64,000 nt of DNA from Lewinellaceae bacterium. GTDB taxonomy: Bacteria > Bacteroidota > Bacteroidia > Chitinophagales > Saprospiraceae. The stretch spans positions 124,001 to 188,000 of the forward strand of contig JACJYN010000008.1 of assembly GCA_020636095.1 (NCBI GenBank). The letters run 5' to 3'. Both the position numbers and the translations under genes were made by a program. The notes under the pieces were generated by a model that ran no database searches, was not told the origin of the DNA, and saw only the letters and a program-made list of their open reading frames with translations. Every line of letters begins with the position of its first letter. Within the stretch, counting starts at the first letter, position 1. Below are positions 26,363 to 33,714 of the stretch, piece by piece.

Positions 26363-26716
26363 TTAGTTTCTTCCTTTACTCGATTTGATGATGCTGGTTA
26401 ATAGTTTGATGATTTCTACTGCATCTGCATGCAGGCTTGTAAATTCGGCATTATTCAGATAATCAGTTGCATTGAGCAATTCCAGCCAATAAATGGTTTC
26501 GTTGATTTCTTTTTGGGCGATAGCCATTTTGTGGATGAAATCCTTTTTCGTCTCCGCATGCTCCGCTTCCCTAACCATTGCCCCAACACTTGTCCCACTC
26601 CGCAATACCTGCTTGGATAGGACAAACTCCTTCTTTTGCTCCACCAGAAACTGGTATAACCGCACGATCCGCACCGCAAATGCAAAACTCTTATCCTTGA
26701 CTACATTCTCTCTCAT
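26363..26716 (-). CDS. Four-helix-bundle protein (S23-type)
   Basis: A 117-residue member of the four-helix-bundle family originally known from 23S rRNA intervening sequences and common as single genes in Bacteroidota. It starts MRENVVKDKSFAFAVRIVRLYQFL; typical landmarks are VLRSGTSVGAMVREAEHAETKKDF and INETIYWLELL. These proteins form pentamers; their function is unclear. Here the gene sits between abiEii and hsdR, bracketed by heptamer repeats. A remnant of a second copy lies at 28441-28496 and another at 1658-1801, so the gene seems to move or duplicate. Confidence 0.85.
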   Translation of the reverse strand: MRENVVKDKSFAFAVRIVRLYQFLVEQKKEFVLSKQVLRSGTSVGAMVREAEHAETKKDFIHKMAIAQKEINETIYWLELLNATDYLNNAEFTSLHADAVEIIKLLTSIIKSSKGRN

Positions 26717-26719
26717 TTC

Positions 26720-26795
26720 AATTAATCATTAACCATTAACCATTAACCATTAATCATTAACCATTGACCATTGACCATTGACCATTAATCATTTC
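26720..26795. repeat. Heptamer (CATTAAC/CATTGAC) tandem repeats
   Basis: About ten consecutive 7-bp units, CATTAAC, CATTAAT or CATTGAC, fill the spacer between abiEii and the four-helix gene. Confidence 0.88.
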
Positions 26796-27580
26796 AACCT
26801 AGGCAGTACTGCCTCTTTCAACCACTCGAAAGCCTCCTCCGGATCATACTCAATCTCCGTTCGAAGCAAGCCTTCAATATCCCCGATAAAATCCGGGTCC
26901 TGTTCCTTCAATTCAATGTTACGTAAAAATTGCTTCTGGGTTGGGATGTATCCTACAGAAAATTCCATATACTCTTCAAAACATTGAATCACCTGGGCTA
27001 GGTCCAGGCTCGTCTGTAACCGCGCATAGTTCAGGTCAAACAGGTCTCGCCCTTTGCTTCGCTGATAGAGCGCTCTGAGTTTTGTTCCCAACAGTTCATG
27101 GATATCGTAAGTCCGGATGTTGGCCTGGCCGGAGAACCACTCGTTCTTTACTTCAAAGGGGATCTCCTGCCAGCCCAGTACGTTGAAATGCTCCTTGCAG
27201 TTAATTTCCAACTTCAGGCGCAACCGGATGCCTTCGTATGCTGATGTGAACCGGTACAGGGCTTTTGCCCCATGCCCCCTGACTGCCGTTTTTCTGGGTT
27301 CCTCGAAAAAGGTAATTACCTCCTCGATACGTTGCATGATCGGCTTGATCGGGCCAGGTTGGACCTGAACCATATCAATATCTTCCGAATACCTGGGCGC
27401 AGGGTTTAAATACAACTTATGGAGAGCCGTTCCTCCCCGGAAAGCCAGGTGTTCCTTCAGGAAATCATCGGAGAACAGTTCCACCACAGCCCGGCAGATG
27501 ACCAGGTCCTGCTCAACCTGGTAAAAGTCTTTCCAGGGTACGGAGTCTCTCCACTGTACGATATGTTCTTTTGGGATCAT
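26789..27580 (-). CDS. abiEii: AbiEii-type nucleotidyltransferase toxin
   Basis: Toxin of the type IV AbiE system, which halts growth of phage-infected cells; members of the family transfer nucleotides to tRNA acceptor ends. The nucleotidyltransferase signature is visible: LAFRGGTALHKLYL (residues 46-58) and RYSEDIDMV (63-71) with the SeDiD acid pair, followed by the KLRALYQRSKGRDLFDL helix typical of AbiEii. 263 residues, full length. It overlaps the antitoxin gene upstream by 4 bp (ATGA), the standard coupling. Confidence 0.92.
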   Translation of the reverse strand: MIPKEHIVQWRDSVPWKDFYQVEQDLVICRAVVELFSDDFLKEHLAFRGGTALHKLYLNPAPRYSEDIDMVQVQPGPIKPIMQRIEEVITFFEEPRKTAVRGHGAKALYRFTSAYEGIRLRLKLEINCKEHFNVLGWQEIPFEVKNEWFSGQANIRTYDIHELLGTKLRALYQRSKGRDLFDLNYARLQTSLDLAQVIQCFEEYMEFSVGYIPTQKQFLRNIELKEQDPDFIGDIEGLLRTEIEYDPEEAFEWLKEAVLPRLK

Positions 27581-28371
27581 ATATCACTCGCTAGTTCCAC
27601 ATTGACGTCAATCTTCCAGGCATTTCCGGTACTCCCCGGTTTTTCGTCTGGCCTGGGGCTCAGTAGCGCCGGAAAATAACGGTGCTGCTGCAAATAGTCC
27701 GTGATCGGTTCCGTAAGGCTGGAGTCAGCGCCCACCTCCTCCAGGATATACCCCAGCCGCTGCAAGGTGCTTTTATGCGGATACCACGCAAGCAAGTCCT
27801 GAATATCGTCAACAGACAACTCTTCTGAAAGCTCTTCCAGATTGGCCAACATGCGGTTGAGGCCGCCCAACCACCGCTGATGATACAACAGGTCCGCCAT
27901 GGTCAGAGCGGGAGAAGACAGGTAGAAAGCGCCGGCATCGGACGTTCGCCTCATCAGGTTCCGCGAGGGCCAGTGCGTGGTGGTGAAAAAACGGAGCCGG
28001 GCATTGCCCTTTTTAATGTCCCGAAGGGCCGGCGGAACCGTCATGATATAATCCTGTTGTATCTGCTGGTGTGCGGCGCCGTGATACAACGCCGCAGAAT
28101 AAAACGCCAGGTAATAAGGCTTGCCGAGATACGCGAACAGCTTATCGGCATACAACGTTACCGGCAGCTTACCCATCGGGCGATACCGGGGCGGCAGGAT
28201 CAGATAGAATCCTTTCCGAAGGTTGAGTAATTCATTCCGGCCGGTGAGGCGGTCCAGTTCCTTGCGCAGGGTGGATACGGGAGTATCTGTTTTTTGCAAC
28301 AGCTCCTCCCAGGAAAAGGCATATTCCTCCAGGCTGAGCAGACGGTTTATATATGCTTGTACAGCAGCCAT
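27577..28371 (-). CDS. abiEi: AbiEi-type antitoxin, transcriptional repressor
   Basis: Antitoxin of the AbiE pair (264 residues). An N-terminal winged helix (FSWEELLQKTDTPVSTLRKELDRLTGRNELLNLRKGFYLI) binds the promoter. The AbiEi C-terminal domain follows (RYRPMGKLPVTLYADKLFAYLGKPYYLAFYSAALYHGA, then FFTTTHW and SSPALTMADLLYH). It neutralises AbiEii and represses the operon. An inverted repeat ATTTGCG/CGCAAAT lies 13 bp upstream of the start. The pair is placed inside a type I restriction locus. Confidence 0.92.
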   Translation of the reverse strand: MAAVQAYINRLLSLEEYAFSWEELLQKTDTPVSTLRKELDRLTGRNELLNLRKGFYLILPPRYRPMGKLPVTLYADKLFAYLGKPYYLAFYSAALYHGAAHQQIQQDYIMTVPPALRDIKKGNARLRFFTTTHWPSRNLMRRTSDAGAFYLSSPALTMADLLYHQRWLGGLNRMLANLEELSEELSVDDIQDLLAWYPHKSTLQRLGYILEEVGADSSLTEPITDYLQQHRYFPALLSPRPDEKPGSTGNAWKIDVNVELASDI

Positions 28372-28383
28372 TTTCTAGTTTTT

Positions 28384-28422
28384 ATTTGCGTAATATACCG
28401 TTTTTTGGCATTTATCGCAAAT
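28384..28422 (-). promoter_or_regulatory. Inverted repeat upstream of abiEi, probable AbiEi operator
   Basis: ATTTGCG at 28384-28390 and CGCAAAT at 28416-28422 are exact complements 25 bp apart, 13 bp before the abiEi start. AbiEi repressors are known to bind inverted repeats in their own promoter. Confidence 0.5.
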
Positions 28423-28440
28423 AGTTACTAAAATTCATTT

Positions 28441-28496
28441 CTGTTCGGCAGCACCACAAATGCAAAACGCTTATCCTCGACTACATCCTCTTTCAT
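28441..28496 (-). pseudogene. N-terminal remnant of a four-helix-bundle gene
   Basis: From ATG at 28496 the minus strand reads MKEDVVEDKRFAFVVLP, matching MRENVVKDKSFAFAVRI of the intact gene at 26363-26716, then stops being similar. It is followed upstream by the same heptamer repeats as the intact copy, which points to recombination between repeats. Confidence 0.6.
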
Positions 28497-28502
28497 TTCC
28501 AT

Positions 28503-28540
28503 TGATCATTAATCATTAACCATTAATAATTAGCCATTAA
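28503..28540. repeat. Heptamer (CATTAAT/CATTAAC) repeats
   Basis: Four to five copies of the same 7-bp unit found at 26289 and 26720, here between hsdS and the four-helix remnant. Confidence 0.75.
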
Positions 28541-29884
28541 TTCCGACAAGCGCAATTCCCCGGAGATGAGTTTGGGGAGAAGAGTGTCACGGAGTTGGGT
28601 AAGGTATTCTGATTCTTTTTGGATACTCAAGCGTCTTTCATTAAATGGAGTGGTTTCTTTTTCATAACGACCCAATATTTCTTTGCTGGGTATTAAGATG
28701 GATAATGCCTTGACAGCAGATCCGGATACTTCTTTGAACGTTGACCCACTTGCAAAGGATTCTACCCTGTCGATATTGGACTTCAAAAAATAGAATAGGT
28801 ATTCAGATGGCACAGGTTTTTTAGGCACAAGTGACTTGAAGCCTTGATTGGTAGCAATCTCGTTTTCTGTGATGGCAATGTATCCAATTGGTGCTCTAGA
28901 AGAAAAAAGTACCGTTCCTTTCGGCATCAATTTAGCACTGCTTTTTTTGAGGCCCAAGGGAGAAATATCGGTAGCACCCCTACTGATAAACTTCCATTGA
29001 TATCCTGACAAGTCCTTTGGGGTAAGCCAGGCAATCCCATTTTCGCTAAAGTATTCAGGCACCTTTTTCGAAGGAGTGCCTCCTCCAATAACATTTGCTA
29101 ACTCTTCTACTCTTCCAACCCGCCACCCCTCCGGCACCCACCCCAATTCCTCCTCAAACCCAAACCCATCCGGAAACAGCGCCTGTATCTCCGTTGGCAG
29201 AGGCTTGCGCCGGTTGCCCAGCGCTTTGCGCCGCTCCGCCCGGGCTTGCAGCGACTCTGGGATGGGCTTGCCGGCCGCCAGGGCCTTGTCGATCACCGGG
29301 TCGAAATCCACGAACCAGCTTTGGAAGAGGGCCTGGGCCATTTGCTCCAGGGTGTCGTTTTGGCGGCGGTTGAGGGCGATTTTGTCGTCGAAGGCGCCAA
29401 GGATGTGGGCGACGGCTTTTTGTTCTGGTAGGGGTGGGAGTAAAATACTGAAGCGTCCTAACACCTTGGCATTCGCACCCGCCTGAGCCGAGCCTGTTTT
29501 AGATGAATTGATAAAACCCCACCATTTTTTAGACCTCATATTATACCAAATGAACTGAGGATCGGCTATCTTAGATTTTATTCTAAACTTGATTAGGTAG
29601 GAAGCAAAAACAGCATCCTTCTCGTCATTATACAAGTAATTTTCACCTGTACTATTACCTGTCCTAGCAACTACAATGTCTCCTTTTAAAAGTCGATACT
29701 TCTCAAGGTCGTCCTCGGAAATTTGGCAATAGGGAACATTTTTCCAATCAACTGTACCTCCTTGAATATCTGTTATCCTTAGAAAATGCGGTCCAACCAC
29801 TTCTTCTGAGGCGCTTTGTGTATATCCATATGAAATATCAGACGATATTTCTCTCAGCGTTACTTCTTTCCATTCATTCCCCAT
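28523..29884 (-). CDS. hsdS: Type I restriction enzyme, specificity subunit
   Basis: 453 residues with two target-recognition domains, each followed by a conserved helix. TRD1 starts KEVTLREISSDISYGYTQS and ends at LPPLPEQKAVAHILGAFDDKIALNRRQ. TRD2 starts LGWVPEGWRVGRVEELANVIGGGTPSKK and ends at IPSKEILGRYEKETTPFNERRLSIQ. It decides the DNA sequence that is methylated and restricted. The gene overlaps the end of hsdM by 11 bp. No invertible second hsdS or partial TRD is seen nearby, so phase variation by recombination is not evident. Confidence 0.94.
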   Translation of the reverse strand: MGNEWKEVTLREISSDISYGYTQSASEEVVGPHFLRITDIQGGTVDWKNVPYCQISEDDLEKYRLLKGDIVVARTGNSTGENYLYNDEKDAVFASYLIKFRIKSKIADPQFIWYNMRSKKWWGFINSSKTGSAQAGANAKVLGRFSILLPPLPEQKAVAHILGAFDDKIALNRRQNDTLEQMAQALFQSWFVDFDPVIDKALAAGKPIPESLQARAERRKALGNRRKPLPTEIQALFPDGFGFEEELGWVPEGWRVGRVEELANVIGGGTPSKKVPEYFSENGIAWLTPKDLSGYQWKFISRGATDISPLGLKKSSAKLMPKGTVLFSSRAPIGYIAITENEIATNQGFKSLVPKKPVPSEYLFYFLKSNIDRVESFASGSTFKEVSGSAVKALSILIPSKEILGRYEKETTPFNERRLSIQKESEYLTQLRDTLLPKLISGELRLSELMANY

Positions 29885-31430
29885 ACCCTAGCACCTCCAA
29901 ATTTTTGCGGATGATCTCATCCAGTTTTTCCGATTCTTTCATTTGCGCATAGAGCGTTTCGGTTAAAGCTTCCATTTTCTCCTCGAAGGGCACTCCATCA
30001 TCCTCTTCCTCCGCTATGCCCACATAGCGGCCCGGCGTCAGCACATAGCCGTGCTTTTTGATCTCCTCCAAGGTAGCCGCTTTACAGAAACCTGCGATAT
30101 CCTCGTAGTCTCCATCCTTCTCCTCTCCGCGCCAAGCGCGATAAGTGCGAGCGATCTCGGCAATATCCTCTTCCGTCAGTTCCTTTTGGGTTCGGTCGAT
30201 CATGGTGCCCATCTGCCGGGCGTCGATAAAGAGGGTTTCCCCCTGCCGGTTGCGGAAGCCGCGGGCAGCGTCGGCCTTTTTGTTTTTGGTCATAAACCAC
30301 AAGCAGACCGGAATCTGCGTGGTAAAAAACAGCTGCCCCGGCAGGGCGATCATGCAGTCCACCAGGTCATTCTCTACAAACTGCTTGCGCAGCTCGCCCT
30401 CTCCGCTCGTCTGGCTGGACATAGAGCCGTTGGCCAGTACAAAGCCCATCGTACCATTTTCAGACAGCTTGGAAAGCATGTGCATGATCCAGGCGTAGTT
30501 GGCGTTGCCGGTGGGCGGCACGATATAGCCCGCCCAGCGCGGGTCGTCGGTCAGCTCATTGTCCGCCCGCCACTGTTTCTGGTTGAAAGGCGGGTTCGCC
30601 ATGATGTAGTCCGCCTTCAGGTCGGCGTGCTGGTCGTTGAAGAAAGTATCGGCGGGCACATCGCCCAGGTTGGCGGCAATGCCCCGGATGGCCAGGTTCA
30701 TCTTGGCCAGCTTGTAGGTCGTGGCGGTGTACTCCTGCCCGTAGATGGAAATGTCCTTTTTATTGCCGTGGTGGTTCTTTACAAACTCAATGGACTGCAC
30801 AAACATGCCGCCCGATCCGCAGCAGGGGTCGTAGATCTTGCCCCGGTACGGCTCGATCATCTCCGCGATCAGCTTGACGATGCACTTGGGCGTGTAGAAC
30901 TCGCCGCCGCCCTTGCCTTCCGCCGCCGCGAAGCGCCCCAGGAAGTACTCATACACCCGCCCGACGACGTCCTCCTCCTCATCGGCAATGGTGTCTATAT
31001 TGTTGACCGTATCCAGCAGGGCGGCCAGCTTGCTACTGTCCAGCCCCAGGCGGGAGAAGTAGTTGTCGGGCAGCGCCCCTTTGAGGGAAGGGTTGTTTTT
31101 CTCCACTGTATGCAGGGCGGTGTCGATCTTGAGGGCGATATCGTCCTGCTTGGCGTTGGCCATGATGTAGCTCCAGCGGGCTTCCTCCGGCAGGTAGAAG
31201 ACGTTCTTCATGTTGTAGAACTCCCGCATCTCCAGGTACTTTTCCTTGCCCTCTTCGAGGAGTTCTTCCCGTCGCGCTTCAAACTTATCACTCACGAATT
31301 TGAGGAAGATCAACCCCAGCACCACGTGCTTGTACTCCGAGGATTCCACCTTGCCGCGTAGCTTGTTGGCGGTGTCCCAGAGGGTTTCTTCCATGCTCTT
31401 CTGGTTCTTTTTGGATGTTGTTTTGGCCAT
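29874..31430 (-). CDS. hsdM: Type I restriction enzyme, DNA methyltransferase subunit
   Basis: N6-adenine methyltransferase. It has the HsdM N-terminal helical domain (EETLWDTANKLRGKVESSEYKHVVLGLIFLKFVSDKF), the SAM motif DPCCGSGGMF at about residue 200, and the catalytic NPPFN at about 280. The frame is open to 31490; I prefer the ATG at 31430 because the conserved N-terminus starts there, and the extra 20 residues are polar and low-complexity. First gene of the order hsdM, hsdS, (abiEi, abiEii, four-helix), hsdR. Confidence 0.95.
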   Translation of the reverse strand: MAKTTSKKNQKSMEETLWDTANKLRGKVESSEYKHVVLGLIFLKFVSDKFEARREELLEEGKEKYLEMREFYNMKNVFYLPEEARWSYIMANAKQDDIALKIDTALHTVEKNNPSLKGALPDNYFSRLGLDSSKLAALLDTVNNIDTIADEEEDVVGRVYEYFLGRFAAAEGKGGGEFYTPKCIVKLIAEMIEPYRGKIYDPCCGSGGMFVQSIEFVKNHHGNKKDISIYGQEYTATTYKLAKMNLAIRGIAANLGDVPADTFFNDQHADLKADYIMANPPFNQKQWRADNELTDDPRWAGYIVPPTGNANYAWIMHMLSKLSENGTMGFVLANGSMSSQTSGEGELRKQFVENDLVDCMIALPGQLFFTTQIPVCLWFMTKNKKADAARGFRNRQGETLFIDARQMGTMIDRTQKELTEEDIAEIARTYRAWRGEEKDGDYEDIAGFCKAATLEEIKKHGYVLTPGRYVGIAEEEDDGVPFEEKMEALTETLYAQMKESEKLDEIIRKNLEVLGYGE

Positions 31431-32423
31431 GTGGTTGTGTTGGTTGTCGTGGGCTGGGCCCGTTTTGCTTTTCTTTGCTGAACGCGTCATTTTTTTGTAC
31501 GGACAGGGGGTGGCAGTGTTTCCCGGCCGTGCGGGGGGAAATATGGGGAATTTTTGGAAGATATCAGGGGAATTCGCCTTACAATTTCTAAAAATGGCCT
31601 GACTGCGATGCTTTTTTCAAAAACTGGTAGGCCCATCTGCTCAGGCGTCCTTTGGGCAGTATTTCCTGGACGAGGTCTTGTCTGCCTATTTCTTCCCAAA
31701 CTTGGATGGCGGCAATGATTGATTTCACCCTATGTCCCAGGCTACCCACGCCTGCCAAGCGTTTATAAGTATAACCCAGAGGATTTAAGGCGTTAAGGTT
31801 ACGATATAGCTTCAATGCTGCTTCCCATTTCTCTTTTGCCTGTGACCTCTTGCCTTCTGCTAAACAAATATCTCCTAAGCGCCTGAGGCAATTCGCCTTT
31901 CCCTTCTGGTAACCAGTTTTCTCATAGAGGCCAAGAGCTTGATCAAAGCGTGAGCGAGCCTCCGTATAGTCCGATTTCCGGAAGGCAATATCACCCAGGT
32001 AGCTAAAGGAGTTGGCTTTGCCTTGCTGATCACCGATCTTTTCATAAAGCTCCATAGCCTGTTTTACGAAAGAAAAAGCCTGAGCATAATCCGATTGGTT
32101 TAAAGCAATATTTCCCAGCTGATTCAGGTAATTGGCTTCGCCGAGCAATGATCCGGTTTGTTTATATAGCTTATGAGCCTGTTCAAAAAAAGACTTTGCC
32201 TGTTCATAATCTGATTGGCAGAATGCAATGTCACCCAAAGTGTCCCAACTACTTGCCTGCCCCAGGAGGGCTCCAGTTTGTTTAAATAGCTCCAGGGCTT
32301 GCTCCACTAAATAGCGAGCTTGATCGCAGTCCGATTCGTGTAAAGCGATATCTCCTAGTGCCTTCGGCACTAAATAACGCATAGTTTTGTATCTTGTAGT
32401 TCTTTGACAAAATTGAGATTACC

Positions 32424-32951
32424 ATGAGTAGAGGCAGGCCAGCCCCGCGGATTACTATGACAGAACGCCAATATAGTTTACTGTCCCAGCACTGGGCCAA
32501 ACATTCCTTGGCGCATCATATTAAAACCAGAATAAGGATTCTTCTTTTGGCGAACGAAGGTTATAGCCATGCATCAATAAAACGCGAATTAAGGATTGAT
32601 ATTAATACGGTGAAAAGATGGCGCCGCCGTTGGGAAACGGAATTTGATTCCATAAAGGCTTTTGAATTAGGGGAATCCGGGCAAGGAGTGGGTGATAAAG
32701 CCCTTCTTAAAAGGATGCTACTTGTTGTAAAGGATAATCCACGAAGTGGTGCACCTAAGCGAATTACTTTAGCCCAAGAACAGCAAATCATCGCCTTAGC
32801 CTGCGAAAAACCGGAGGACTATGGCGTTCCCATTACACAGTGGAACCGAGAGATGTTGGCTCATGTGGCCAAATCCAAGGGAGTCGTTGAGGCTATCTCG
32901 CCACGCTACGTGAGCGAGATTTTAAAAAAGAGCCAAGCTTCAACCTCATAA
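32424..32951 (+). CDS. IS630 transposase, N-terminal (HTH) part, copy 2
   Basis: 175 residues, identical to the product of 16302-16829: helix-turn-helix NEGYSHASIKRELRIDINTVKRW and linker. Stop at 32951, with the DDE half continuing in the +1 frame. Confidence 0.85.
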   Translation: MSRGRPAPRITMTERQYSLLSQHWAKHSLAHHIKTRIRILLLANEGYSHASIKRELRIDINTVKRWRRRWETEFDSIKAFELGESGQGVGDKALLKRMLLVVKDNPRSGAPKRITLAQEQQIIALACEKPEDYGVPITQWNREMLAHVAKSKGVVEAISPRYVSEILKKSQASTS

Positions 32952-33006
32952 GTCCCACTACTGGCTGTTTCCAAAAATAGAAGATTGGGACGCTTTTGTT
33001 ATTCGA

Positions 33007-33714
33007 GTGGCTTTAATTTGTCACCTTATCCTGCAAGCTATTAGCCTGGAAAAGCCCCAACTCCACCTGATCAGTGTAGATGAAAAAACAGGAATTCAAG
33101 CCTTGGAACGCATTGCTCCGGGCCAGCCAATGGAAAAGGGGAAACCTCGCAGGATCGAATACGAATATACCCGCCATGGAACCACCTGCTTAATGGCCGC
33201 TATTGATGTTGGGCGAGGCAAGCTTATCAACCATAGGCTCCACCCTACCCGAAACGAGCAGGATTTTGTAATCTTCATTGATCAAACAGCAGATTCAATA
33301 GCCCCTACGGATGAGATCATTTTTATGGCTGACCAACTCAACATTCATCAATCTGAATCTTTGGTTAGATGGGTTGCCCAACAGATCAATTTTGAAGGGG
33401 ATTTAGGAACTAAAGGCTACAAAGGCATCTTGAAAAGCATGGAAACCCGAAAGAAGTTTCTCGAATCACCTGAGCATAGAATTAGGTTTGTTTTCACGCC
33501 CAAGCATTGTTCTTGGTTAAATCCAATTGAAAATTGGTTCGCCAAATTGCAAAGGCATGTAATCAAACATGGTAACTTCTCTTCTGTCAAAGAACTTGAA
33601 AATAAAATTGAAAGATATATCGACTTTTATAATCGTTGCCTCATTAAACCGCTCAAATGGAAATTTAAGGGCTTCATTAAAGCCCATAAATTGAAGCAAT
33701 TAAACCGTGCATAA
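33007..33714 (+). CDS. IS630 transposase, C-terminal (DDE) part, copy 2
   Basis: Identical to the product of 15539-16246. Catalytic acids are in SVDEKTG, FMADQLNIH and NPIENWFAK. The marked start is only the first ATG-like codon of the open frame; the real protein is most likely made by a +1 shift from the upstream ORF. Confidence 0.85.
   Translation: MALICHLILQAISLEKPQLHLISVDEKTGIQALERIAPGQPMEKGKPRRIEYEYTRHGTTCLMAAIDVGRGKLINHRLHPTRNEQDFVIFIDQTADSIAPTDEIIFMADQLNIHQSESLVRWVAQQINFEGDLGTKGYKGILKSMETRKKFLESPEHRIRFVFTPKHCSWLNPIENWFAKLQRHVIKHGNFSSVKELENKIERYIDFYNRCLIKPLKWKFKGFIKAHKLKQLNRA

Noticed and set aside
26289..28540. Replication origin iterons or CRISPR-like repeats
   Set aside because: Seven-base AT-rich units without a replication gene, DnaA-box pattern or spacers; better seen as spacer satellites.
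30051..31361. 436-codon plus-strand ORF
   Set aside because: Antisense shadow of hsdM, which has all methyltransferase motifs; the long frame is caused by GC-rich third positions.
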